64,000 bases of DNA from an uncultured Flavobacteriales bacterium. GTDB lineage: Bacteria > Bacteroidota > Bacteroidia > Flavobacteriales_D > Crocinitomicaceae. Position numbers and translations under genes: made by a program. Each line of letters starts with the position of its first letter. Within the stretch, counting starts at the first letter, position 1. The stretch lies in NCBI GenBank assembly GCA_913046365.1, contig CAJWRM010000012.1, positions 1-64,000 of the forward strand. The letters are read 5' to 3'. Under the pieces are notes generated by a model, which ran no database searches, was not told the DNA's origin, and saw only the letters and a list, made by a program, of their open reading frames with translations. Of the stretch, positions 1-7,475 are shown piece by piece.

Positions 1-264
1 GTACCTATGCATGCTGTGTTTGCAATTGTTATGGGGTATTATTTGGGTGTTCAGAGGAGTTTTGGTGTCAAAACTGCAGCCCTTCAAGGTTTGCTTCTCG
101 CTTCACTCTTACATGGTGTGTATGACTTTGTGCTCATTTATCCGGGGATTCATCCCGGACTCCAACTTCTTGGATTTTCGGCTTGTTTGTTTTTTGGTTT
201 TCGGTTTGCACGTAAAGCCATCAAGTTGCATCAAGAGTCTTCTCCTTTCAAGGATGTTGACTAG
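1..264 (+). CDS. PrsW-like intramembrane metalloprotease, C-terminal part (5' truncated by window edge)
   Basis: Only the last ~87 codons are in the window. The frame is open from base 1, so the listed ATG at 7 is internal rather than a start. The visible part is strongly hydrophobic, with about three membrane segments. The segment LLASLLHGVYDF matches the conserved HxxYD-type histidine motif of PrsW/CPBP-like membrane proteases, where the His helps bind the metal. The C-terminal tail is short and basic (RFARKAIKL), so it should lie in the cytoplasm. PrsW proteases in Bacillus cleave an anti-sigma factor; the substrate here cannot be told. The family call rests on one motif plus topology. Confidence 0.6.
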   Translation, partial: VPMHAVFAIVMGYYLGVQRSFGVKTAALQGLLLASLLHGVYDFVLIYPGIHPGLQLLGFSACLFFGFRFARKAIKLHQESSPFKDVD

Positions 265-377
265 GTCAATTTGTAATAATTAATCAATGTTATTGATGAA
301 TATATGCTATCTTTAAGGTCTTATTTGTCAAGCATTGAACTTAAGATTTTTTGTTTGTTTAATTTGAATAAATTATT

Positions 378-551
378 ATGGAAAAAAGAACACTTTACCG
401 TATTTTGGGCTATTTTTTGATTGCTCTTGTGGTCGTTGTAACTGGCCGATATATCATTAAGTTGCCCATGATTATAAAGGTTTTGGCCCTTGCATTAAAT
501 GCCATAACAATCTATTATGCATACAATTATTTAATAAAAGAAAAAGAATAA
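378..551 (+). CDS. Small two-helix membrane protein (57 aa), below ORF-track cutoff
   Basis: ATG at 378 opens a 57-codon frame ending in TAA at 549-551, one base before the ATG of the prohibitin-like gene at 553. A hydrophobic helix near residues 9-26 (GYFLIALVVVVTG) is followed by a second around residues 33-50, with a charged tail IKEKE. Tight spacing with 553-1380 and a codon composition like its neighbours suggest it is the first gene of a three-gene operon (378, 553, 1390), with two small membrane proteins bracketing a band-7 protein. Function unknown; it may be a partner of the SPFH complex, which is inference only. Confidence 0.6.
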   Translation: MEKRTLYRILGYFLIALVVVVTGRYIIKLPMIIKVLALALNAITIYYAYNYLIKEKE

Positions 552-552
552 A

Positions 553-1380
553 ATGAATTTAAAAAGTACATTGAAATCAATTGGTATTAGCGTCGCAAGT
601 CTAATTATATTAATCATTCTATTTATGTCTTGGATGGATGTTGATCCTGGCGAAGAAGGTTTTGCCTATCGGCCATACGGTGGTGGTGTTGATGTTGAAT
701 CTAGCTACACAGAGGGGACTTATTTTATTCCACCATGGAACGATATCATTACTTATAATATTTTGCAACAATCAAAGTCCTATGAGTCAACAGTCATGGA
801 TGTTAACGGAACGGATATCTCTGTTGAGGTTGCGGTAAATTTTTCAGTTAAAAAAGGTAATGCGGCTAAGTTACACCTTAAACATGGAATCGGTTATATT
901 CAATTTATAGATGATAAGGTAAAAGGGGCAATTAAAGATGTTGTAGGGCGGTATACCTATCAAGAAGTTTATTCATCCAAAAGAGAAGCTTTGGAAGGTG
1001 AAATCGAAGAGATCCTAGTCGCAGATTTCAAAGGAAACTTTCTTGTCTTTCACTATGTAGAGATCTCAGATGTGAATCTCCCTCAGAATATTGCAACCGA
1101 GATTACGAATAAAGAAACCCAGAAGCAAAAAAACCTGACAGCAGAACAAAAGAAACAGGAGCAGGAATATTTGGCAGCTGCCAAAATAGCAACAGCAAAA
1201 GGTGATTCTGCAAAAACAATAATTAGAGCGACTGCTGAAGCACAGTCTATCAAAATAAAGCAAGAACAATTAAAGAAATCTCCTCAGTATATTGAGTATT
1301 TAAAAGCTCAAAGATGGGACGGGAAAATGCCTCAGGTTGTCGGTTCTGGTGGAGGATTAATTATTGATCTAAAAAAATAA
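553..1380 (+). CDS. Prohibitin-family (SPFH/band 7) membrane-anchored protein
   Basis: 275 aa. An N-terminal membrane anchor (residues ~10-27) is followed by a classic SPFH/band-7 domain (about residues 28-200), beginning VDPGEEGFAYRPYGGG and containing EGTYFIPPWND. A charged, Ala/Lys/Glu-rich coiled coil follows (about 195-245, EQKKQEQEYLAAAKIATAKGDS). This order is that of prohibitin/HflK-HflC-like proteins, which form large ring oligomers that scaffold membrane microdomains or modulate FtsH-type proteases. The C-terminus is glycine-rich (VVGSGGG). Length is normal for the family. It sits between two tiny membrane-protein genes at 1 and 9 bp, suggesting co-expression. No FtsH gene is nearby, so the partner is unknown. 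Confidence 0.9.
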   Translation: MNLKSTLKSIGISVASLIILIILFMSWMDVDPGEEGFAYRPYGGGVDVESSYTEGTYFIPPWNDIITYNILQQSKSYESTVMDVNGTDISVEVAVNFSVKKGNAAKLHLKHGIGYIQFIDDKVKGAIKDVVGRYTYQEVYSSKREALEGEIEEILVADFKGNFLVFHYVEISDVNLPQNIATEITNKETQKQKNLTAEQKKQEQEYLAAAKIATAKGDSAKTIIRATAEAQSIKIKQEQLKKSPQYIEYLKAQRWDGKMPQVVGSGGGLIIDLKK

Positions 1381-1389
1381 GGTCAATAT

Positions 1390-1590
1390 TTGAAACAATT
1401 TGTTACTACCACTGGAAGAATTTTAGCTGTAATTTCCGGTATTCTTTTAGCTTTTGGGTTCCAAAAGCTATCTGGTCAATATTCGAGTCAGCTCGAAACC
1501 TTAAAGCATATGCCTTATGGTCATCTTTATGTTGTTCTTTTAATTGTTGGTGTATTCATGATCATGAAAGGGAATCGCATGTACCCTTAG
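1390..1590 (+). CDS. Small two-helix membrane protein (66 aa), TTG start
   Basis: Starts with TTG at 1390, nine bases after the prohibitin-like gene; no ATG is available upstream in this frame. Two hydrophobic segments (about residues 9-26, GRILAVISGILLAFGF, and 45-60, HLYVVLLIVGVFMIM) are separated by a polar loop; the tail is GNRMYP. It ends 17 bp before the convergent recQ stop. No family recognised. Its position as the third gene in a compact operon with a band-7 protein makes a role in the same membrane complex plausible but untested. Confidence 0.6.
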   Translation: MKQFVTTTGRILAVISGILLAFGFQKLSGQYSSQLETLKHMPYGHLYVVLLIVGVFMIMKGNRMYP

Positions 1591-1607
1591 GATATATAGG
1601 AGATTGC

Positions 1608-3482
1608 TTATCTTATTTTAATCCATTCGTTATTAAATTGTATTTCTTCTTCCTCTTGTAAATAATCCAAATTCTTCATGATGAATTCCTCATTGAACCC
1701 TGTCTGATTCATTAAGGTCGCAATTGTGGATGGTTTGTTTAATAATTTGAGAATCAATTCTGAAGGTTCTTTATCTTCGTTTAGTTGCTTTACACACTTG
1801 TCGCAGTTACCACATTCTTCTCCTTTTTCTCCAAAATAGGATAGTAGCTTTTGGCTTCTGCAGTTCTCTTCGCCTAGAAATTGAATCACAGAGTCAATTT
1901 GAGCTTCATAATTCTTCTTTCGAATTCCATAGACACTAGGGTGAAGCAAAAAAGTATCGTTTTGGGCCCGTGCTCTTAAAAAAGTGATTGTTGGTTCTTT
2001 TGAGGCTTTTATAAAATCACACAAGCCAAAGTTGTTTAGCTGATCTAACTGTTTTTCAACATGTGTTTTACTCATTTTCAGCGTCTTTGATATTTTATTA
2101 ATATCTACATGTTTGTACACATCAAAAACACCAGGGAGTTTTCTTGTCAAATATGTTGTGAGCTTATTGAATGCAGGGTATTGTATTTCAAAGTTGTAAA
2201 GCTCAGTAATGCCAACAATTAGTTTTATTTTGGAAGGGTGGAATACGGATTCTGACAAGGATAAATCTCCATTGAGCTCTAGTATTTTAAGTCCATTATA
2301 AACGAGTATAGGAGGTAGCCTATGGTTGTTTGCAAAATCTTGAATATTAATTTCTACGACTTGGTCCTTGCCATCTCCATAAGCCACTTTGAAGTGCTGG
2401 AATAGCGTACTATATAGTTTTGATATTTTCCTTTTTTTTGGAAATCTAACTGAGATACTTTCTTTTAGTTTATTAAGGTCGTTTTCATTATACAATGCAA
2501 AACCAATTGCTTTTTCTTGATCTCTTCCGCATCGACCTACTTCTTGAAAGTATCCTTCGATAGAATCGCTTATTTCATAGTGGATGACATATCGAACATC
2601 GGCCTTGTCTATTCCCATTCCAAATGCATTTGTGGCAATGATGACCTTTTTTTGGTTCTGCATCCAGCTATTCATAGTGGATGTTCTGTCCTCGTTGTTC
2701 ATACCTCCGTGGTACATGGAACAGGATATTCCTTCGCTTGAGAGCATTGCATTTATCTCTCGTACACTTCGTCTCGTTTGGCAGTATATAATTCCCGAAC
2801 TATTCTTGAGGCTTTTACATAGCTCAAGCACACGCGCTTTTTTATAATTTGAATGAAATATGCGATATGCAATATTTGGTCTATGGAAGGAAGCTTGATG
2901 AAGTTTTACATTTTTGAGTCCAAGTTTATCAATAATGTCCGCTTGCGTTTTTTTGTTGGCTGTGGCTGTGAATGCTGCAAAAGGGACAGCGGGCTTTATT
3001 TCTCTAAGTTTAGATATTCGAACATATGATGGGCGAAAATCATGCCCCCATTGAGAAATACAGTGGGCCTCGTCAATTATAATTTGCGATACCTTCATAG
3101 CTTTGAAGCGTTCAATAAAGATTTGGGTCTCGAGTCGTTCGGGAGATAGGTATAAAAAATCATAGCTTCCGAAACGTGCATTATCCAAAGTAATGTCAAT
3201 TTCTCTATAGCTCATTCCGCTGTACAGTGCGGCAGCTTTTGCTCCATTTTTTGTAAGTTGTTCGACTTGGTCTTGCATTAAGGATATGAGTGGTGAAATG
3301 ACAATGGTTAAGCCGTCTTTCAAAATACCTGGTACTTGATAACAAATTGATTTACCCCCTCCTGTTGGAAGTAATGCGAATACATCCTTATCGGCACATA
3401 GGTCATCAATAATTATCTCTTGACCTGGTCTGAATGCCTCATGACCCCAAAATTTTTTTAGAATTTTTCGCGATGAATCCAT
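1608..3482 (-). CDS. recQ: RecQ-family ATP-dependent DNA helicase
   Basis: 624 aa. Superfamily 2 helicase core: motif I LPTGGGKSICYQ (about residues 38-49), motif II IIDEAHCISQWG (~137), motif III AFTATA, motif VI QEVGRCGRD. This is followed by the RecQ zinc-binding part with the cysteine set C-x-x-C near residue 565 (ECGNCDKC) and a preceding Cys. A winged-helix region follows; no clear HRDC domain is seen. It unwinds DNA 3'-5' during recombination repair. It is monocistronic and convergent with the upstream small membrane gene. Bacteroidota often carry two RecQ paralogues; this shorter one may be the accessory copy. Confidence 0.93.
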   Translation of the reverse strand: MDSSRKILKKFWGHEAFRPGQEIIIDDLCADKDVFALLPTGGGKSICYQVPGILKDGLTIVISPLISLMQDQVEQLTKNGAKAAALYSGMSYREIDITLDNARFGSYDFLYLSPERLETQIFIERFKAMKVSQIIIDEAHCISQWGHDFRPSYVRISKLREIKPAVPFAAFTATANKKTQADIIDKLGLKNVKLHQASFHRPNIAYRIFHSNYKKARVLELCKSLKNSSGIIYCQTRRSVREINAMLSSEGISCSMYHGGMNNEDRTSTMNSWMQNQKKVIIATNAFGMGIDKADVRYVIHYEISDSIEGYFQEVGRCGRDQEKAIGFALYNENDLNKLKESISVRFPKKRKISKLYSTLFQHFKVAYGDGKDQVVEINIQDFANNHRLPPILVYNGLKILELNGDLSLSESVFHPSKIKLIVGITELYNFEIQYPAFNKLTTYLTRKLPGVFDVYKHVDINKISKTLKMSKTHVEKQLDQLNNFGLCDFIKASKEPTITFLRARAQNDTFLLHPSVYGIRKKNYEAQIDSVIQFLGEENCRSQKLLSYFGEKGEECGNCDKCVKQLNEDKEPSELILKLLNKPSTIATLMNQTGFNEEFIMKNLDYLQEEEEIQFNNEWIKIR

Positions 3483-3532
3483 TGATTAACTTGATTTTTT
3501 TTACTTAGGTATAATTTTTGCTCAGGTTTACC

Positions 3533-3563
3533 TTGAATAATCCGCATATTAAACGTACTTTTG
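3533..3563 (+). promoter_or_regulatory. Promoter of ilvE (TTG-N20-TACTTTTG)
   Basis: TTG at 3533-3535, a 20-base spacer and TACTTTTG at 3556-3563 match the Bacteroidota sigma-A consensus TAnnTTTG. Transcription would start near 3569, between the track's TTG start (3561) and the ATG at 3585. This rules out the longer ORF and fixes the start of ilvE. Confidence 0.7.
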
Positions 3564-3584
3564 TACCCCTTAAATCAACAATAT

Positions 3585-4655
3585 ATGTCAACAGATCTAT
3601 ATACTTTTCCTGTAACTAAGACCTCTGATTCAAAGATAAAATATTTTGATTGGGACCATCTTGATTTCGGAAAGAATTTCTCGGACCATATGTTTCTTAT
3701 GGAATATAAGGATGGTGAATGGGGGCAAGGAGAGATTCTTCCTTTCGCCAATTTAACCATGCATCCTGCAATGTCTGCCATTCATTATGGTCAATCAATC
3801 TTCGAAGGTTTAAAGGCAAATAGAACAGTGAATAATGAGGTAAGTGTTTTCAGACCGGACATGAACGCGAAAAGATTCAATGAATCTGCTGTGCGTATGT
3901 GTATGCCAACGATACCTGAGAATTTATTTGTAGAGGCGATTCGTCAGCTAGTTGCTTTAGATGCGGATTGGGTTACTTCTCGTGAAGGGCATTCGCTTTA
4001 TATTCGACCATTTATGTATGCTACAGATGAGCTTGTTGGTATTCGCCCGTCAAGAAGCTATAAGTTTTTAATTATTACAACACCTGTAGGGCATTATTAT
4101 TCAGAACCAGTTAATGTTAAAATTGAGAAGTCTTACACACGCGCGGCATCAGGCGGTGTAGGTGGTGCAAAGGCAGCTGGTAATTATGCAGCTTCGATGT
4201 ATCCTGCTTTGCAGGCGCAAAAAGAAGGTTACCACCAATTGGTTTGGACCGACGCGGCTGAGCATAAATATATTGAAGAGTCAGGTACAATGAATATTGT
4301 ATTTCAAATAGGAGATAAGCTTATTACCCCTGACGAGAGTCATGACACAATTTTAAGAGGAATCACAAAACGAAGTGTTTTTGAAATTGCTGAAAAATGG
4401 GGTGTAACGGTGGAAGAGAGGATGGTTACTGTTGCGGAGATTGTCGAAGCTGCGAGAAATGGCACTTTAAAAGATGCTTTTGGAGCCGGTACAGCTGCAA
4501 CAATTGCACCTATTGCTATGATTGGCTATGAGGATGAGAAATTCATGCTCCCCCCTGTTGAAGAACGTCTGCTATCAAACAAAATCAAAAAATACCTAGG
4601 TGATCTCAAAGTAGGGCGTATTGCCGATGAGTTTGGTTGGAATCTATTGGTGTAA
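3585..4655 (+). CDS. ilvE: Branched-chain amino acid aminotransferase
   Basis: 356 aa from ATG 3585; the track's TTG at 3561 lies inside the -7 promoter element and is rejected. PLP fold-type IV enzyme that transfers the amino group between Leu/Ile/Val and 2-oxoglutarate. The PLP lysine lies in SGGVGGAKAAGNYAAS, the standard family II IlvE signature. EESGTMNIVFQI and GAGTAATIAPI are the phosphate-binding and substrate-loop motifs. Length matches the 350-360 aa BCAT group. Monocistronic, divergent from recQ. Confidence 0.93.
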   Translation: MSTDLYTFPVTKTSDSKIKYFDWDHLDFGKNFSDHMFLMEYKDGEWGQGEILPFANLTMHPAMSAIHYGQSIFEGLKANRTVNNEVSVFRPDMNAKRFNESAVRMCMPTIPENLFVEAIRQLVALDADWVTSREGHSLYIRPFMYATDELVGIRPSRSYKFLIITTPVGHYYSEPVNVKIEKSYTRAASGGVGGAKAAGNYAASMYPALQAQKEGYHQLVWTDAAEHKYIEESGTMNIVFQIGDKLITPDESHDTILRGITKRSVFEIAEKWGVTVEERMVTVAEIVEAARNGTLKDAFGAGTAATIAPIAMIGYEDEKFMLPPVEERLLSNKIKKYLGDLKVGRIADEFGWNLLV

Positions 4656-4668
4656 ACCCATACTTTTG
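4637..4668 (+). promoter_or_regulatory. Promoter-like TTG-N21-TACTTTTG at the 3' end of ilvE
   Basis: TTG at 4637-4639 and TACTTTTG at 4661-4668 repeat exactly the -7 octamer of the ilvE promoter. Predicted start is near 4674. The only thing downstream is a 23-codon micro-ORF (ATG 4697), so it could drive a leader peptide, a small RNA or a vanished gene. Confidence 0.45.
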
Positions 4669-4696
4669 TGTTTGTCCTAACTGCTAAATTTATTCT

Positions 4697-4768
4697 ATGA
4701 GAACATTCCTTCTATTCATATTTTTAATTTCGAGTATTTTTTCCAAGATGTTTTTGATGCTCGAATAA
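4697..4768 (+). pseudogene. Micro-ORF (23 aa) resembling an isolated signal peptide; possible gene remnant
   Basis: ATG 4697 encodes MRTFLLFIFLISSIFS followed by KMFLMLE and a stop, so it looks like a bare signal peptide. A different frame (Phe-Glu at 4729 to the TGA near 4814) stays open with a hydrophilic, protein-like sequence (FFQDVFDARIKEYRNI). A single frameshift joining the two would give a ~40-residue secreted product. A promoter-like element lies 29 bp upstream. This may be a decayed gene start or chance in AT-rich DNA. Confidence 0.25.
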
Positions 4769-4831
4769 AGGAGTATAGAAATATTAATATATTAGTTAAT
4801 ATAGATCTCTACTGATATTGCAAAAAGTTAA

Positions 4832-5788
4832 TTACCTATTGAATTGGAGCTCCACAAACACTGGTAGATGATCAGAGTAACCACTTAAGTACTTACTACC
4901 TCCATATGTCCTGAATGGGACTTTATTTCCTTTATATTCTGTAATTAAATAATCGGGTGTGTAAATATTTCCTGATTCTGGTTTTATATTGAACTTATTG
5001 TTTTGAAAGCCTTCTGAAATCATGATGTGGTCAAGTATGTTCCATTCTCCTCTGTAGCAGTTTGTCCCTCCGTATTTATTCGATTTTTTTGTAATACAAG
5101 GCGTCATTGTTTCTTTGAGCTGCTCAACGGACCTGTTGCTTGGATAATCATTTAAATCACCCATAAGGATGATTTGTGTGTTTGGATCCTCCATAAGTAA
5201 TGAGTCAATAAACCGCTTTGCTTCAGTAGATGCTTTGATACGTTTTGGCGAACTTTTTTCTGTTCCACCACGTCTGCTTGGCCAATGATTAACCATAGCA
5301 AAAAAGACTTCTTTTTTATAGGAAAATTTTGCCCATACAATGTCTCTAGAGGTAGGTGTTTTTTGTTCCGGTAAATTAAAGCGAATAAAACCTTTGTCAA
5401 TTAAGTTCAGCTTTTTAGTATTGAATAGCATTCCGACATCGATTCCTCTGGCGTCAAGGCTATTGAAATGAACAGTGCTGTATTGCTTAAGCTTTTTGTT
5501 TCTTTTCAGAATATCATTCATTACAAACTCGTTTTCTATCTCACATAATCCAATAATCATAGGAGTTTTCAGTGCACATATGATTTCGTTAATTTGGCTT
5601 ATTTTAGTGTTGTATCGTTGTGAAGTCCATTGCTTGTTGCCTTTAGGAAGAAATTCTTCATCATTGTTCGGGCCGTTGATTGTATCAAATAGGTTTTCTA
5701 CATTATAAAAGGCTATACGCTCTGTCTTTTGTGCTTTGCAGCCAGTGAAAAGTAAAACAATAAAAATAGGTAGTAATGCTTTATTCAT
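4832..5788 (-). CDS. Endonuclease/exonuclease/phosphatase-family lipoprotein
   Basis: 318 aa from the ATG at 5788; the longer track start (5848) would overlap the upstream protease gene and hide a clear lipoprotein signal (LPIFIVLLFTGCKAQ, lipobox LFTGC). EEP fold motifs in order: FYNVENLFDT, IGLCEIEN (metal-binding Glu), MVNHWPS, LMGDLNDYPSN (catalytic Asp/Asn), and a C-terminal YSDHLPVFVEL (catalytic His). The enzyme is a DNase-I-type Mg-dependent phosphodiesterase exposed outside the inner membrane, perhaps for nucleic acid or phosphate scavenging. It starts 7 bp after the M48 protease gene and is third in the lemA-M48-EEP operon. Confidence 0.85.
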   Translation of the reverse strand: MNKALLPIFIVLLFTGCKAQKTERIAFYNVENLFDTINGPNNDEEFLPKGNKQWTSQRYNTKISQINEIICALKTPMIIGLCEIENEFVMNDILKRNKKLKQYSTVHFNSLDARGIDVGMLFNTKKLNLIDKGFIRFNLPEQKTPTSRDIVWAKFSYKKEVFFAMVNHWPSRRGGTEKSSPKRIKASTEAKRFIDSLLMEDPNTQIILMGDLNDYPSNRSVEQLKETMTPCITKKSNKYGGTNCYRGEWNILDHIMISEGFQNNKFNIKPESGNIYTPDYLITEYKGNKVPFRTYGGSKYLSGYSDHLPVFVELQFNR

Positions 5789-5795
5789 GTCTTTA

Positions 5796-6740
5796 TTAAA
5801 ACTGTTCAAGTAAAGTGATTCTCTCTTCGATAGGAGGGTGGGTAGCAAATATACTTGCTATGCGCTTAATGAGTTTTATCTCAGAAATGAAACTCGGCGT
5901 TCTTTTTCCCGGGCCATTATCAATAAACATTTGTCTTACATCATTGTTTTTGAGGTTATCCAGTGATGAGTTTCCTGATATTTTTCGAAGTGCATTGGCG
6001 AGCCCTAGAGGGTTTTTGGTCATTTCAGCTGCGCCTGCATCAGCGAGGTACTCTCTCTTTCTGCTTAGGGAAAATTTCACAAAGATAGATAAGAGGTACA
6101 TTGATACTGAAACTAATAGGATTATGAGTGCAATAATGAAACCTCCTTTACCATCTTTTTTTCGTGAATTTCTTCTTCCGCCTCCATTTCTTATAACGGA
6201 TTCAAATATACCGGAGAAAATCCCAACAAAAATGATGCTTATGATTAAAAGTCGAACATCGTTATTTCTGATATGCATTAATTCATGCGCGATTACGCCT
6301 TCTAGTTCGTCATCGTCTAGTTTATCGATAATACCGCGGGTTAGCGTGACCGTATAATTCTTTTCGTTCAACCCGCTTGCATACGCGTTGAGCGCTGGTG
6401 ATTCAATAATACGAAGTATTGGCATTTTCATACCGACACTCATACAAAGGTTTTCTGTAAGGTTATAAACCCGCATATTTTCTTTTCGTTCAAGACTTTT
6501 AGAACCAGTAGCGTAGTTGATCATTCTGGAGTGACCTAAAAATCCAATGAGAAACCATGCGCCTGTGAACCCGAGTACGTATGGAGTTGCTGAAAGAAAA
6601 GCCTCGTTTGTGCTTCCTGGGCTTAAAAATATTAATACAATGTAAAGACCAGTGAGCAATATAGCAGGGAAAGCAAAAAGAAGGAGTATCGATTTCCTAT
6701 TGTTAGTCGTTATTTGCTGTTGTAGGCCAACGTATTTCAT
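5796..6740 (-). CDS. M48-family membrane zinc metalloprotease (HtpX-like)
   Basis: 314 aa. Two N-terminal membrane helices (about residues 17-40 and 50-68), then the M48 catalytic domain with the zinc motif VIAHELMHIRNND (HExxH) around residue 150. Two further helices (~160-180 and ~198-218) are followed by the third-ligand motif SRKREYLADAGAAEM. HtpX-type proteases degrade misfolded membrane proteins. It lies 3 bp downstream of lemA, a pairing often found in Bacteroidota. The very short gap implies co-translation. Substrates unknown. Confidence 0.9.
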   Translation of the reverse strand: MKYVGLQQQITTNNRKSILLLFAFPAILLTGLYIVLIFLSPGSTNEAFLSATPYVLGFTGAWFLIGFLGHSRMINYATGSKSLERKENMRVYNLTENLCMSVGMKMPILRIIESPALNAYASGLNEKNYTVTLTRGIIDKLDDDELEGVIAHELMHIRNNDVRLLIISIIFVGIFSGIFESVIRNGGGRRNSRKKDGKGGFIIALIILLVSVSMYLLSIFVKFSLSRKREYLADAGAAEMTKNPLGLANALRKISGNSSLDNLKNNDVRQMFIDNGPGKRTPSFISEIKLIKRIASIFATHPPIEERITLLEQF

Positions 6741-6743
6741 TTC

Positions 6744-7307
6744 TTAGAATTTAACCTCTGGCGCTTTGCTAAGGTCTTCTCTAGCTGTCTCGCCAAGATC
6801 AAACATGTCTTCACTTTTAAATCCAAACATGCTCGCAAACAATACATTCGGGAATTTTTGAACAGCGATATTTAGCTCTTTAGTCGCCGAATTGAAGAAT
6901 CTTCTGACTGCAGCCAGCTTGTTTTCTATATCAGATAACTCTTCTTGAAGCTGCATAAAGTTGCTACTCGCTTTAAGATCTGGATATGCCTCTACCTGGA
7001 TATTGAATCCACTGAGCGCTGAACTTAGCTGTTTTTCGGCTGAAATTTTATCCTTGATAGAAGAAGCCCCAATTGCTTTGTTACGCGCTTCTGTAATAGC
7101 GGATAAGGTACCTGCTTCATGTTCCATATACCCTTTGACTGAACCGATAAGCTGCGGTACAAGATCATGGCGCTGTTTGAGCTGAACATCAATGTCGGCA
7201 AATGCGTTTTCACGGTTGTTTTTTAATTTGACAAGTGTGTTGTAGATACTAATGATCATTAATACAAAAATTGCTACAACAACGAGGAGTATAACTAAAG
7301 GACCCAT
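6744..7307 (-). CDS. lemA: LemA family protein
   Basis: 187 aa. One N-terminal membrane helix (GPLVILLVVVAIFVLMIISIYNTLV), then the helical LemA domain with hallmark segments RENAFADIDVQLKQRHDLVPQLI and LQEELSDIENKLAAVRRFFN. LemA proteins are N-terminally anchored with a four-helix bundle; function is unsettled, but genetic linkage to M48 proteases is common and is seen here. First gene of the operon. No good TAnnTTTG match precedes it: the nearest is TATCTTTA, one mismatch, around 7337-7344. Confidence 0.92.
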   Translation of the reverse strand: MGPLVILLVVVAIFVLMIISIYNTLVKLKNNRENAFADIDVQLKQRHDLVPQLIGSVKGYMEHEAGTLSAITEARNKAIGASSIKDKISAEKQLSSALSGFNIQVEAYPDLKASSNFMQLQEELSDIENKLAAVRRFFNSATKELNIAVQKFPNVLFASMFGFKSEDMFDLGETAREDLSKAPEVKF

Positions 7308-7475
7308 TTTTTTAGTGTTAATTATTTATAGTTGGCTTAAAGATAATTCTAAATCTTGAGTCATTTTGTTTATTAACAGAAATTAAGGTCCTAAAATTTT
7401 CCAATATAAAAGGGATGCATTATCTATGTTAACGAACTAGGCATTGTCCAAGAGTACGAATAATTTTATTTCAGC

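Noticed and set aside
3561-3584. Extended ilvE start at TTG 3561
   Set aside because: It lies within the -7 promoter element TACTTTTG (3556-3563).
5815-6357. 180-aa plus-strand ORF antisense to the M48 protease
   Set aside because: Low-complexity Ser/Leu composition; the opposite strand encodes a clear M48 enzyme.
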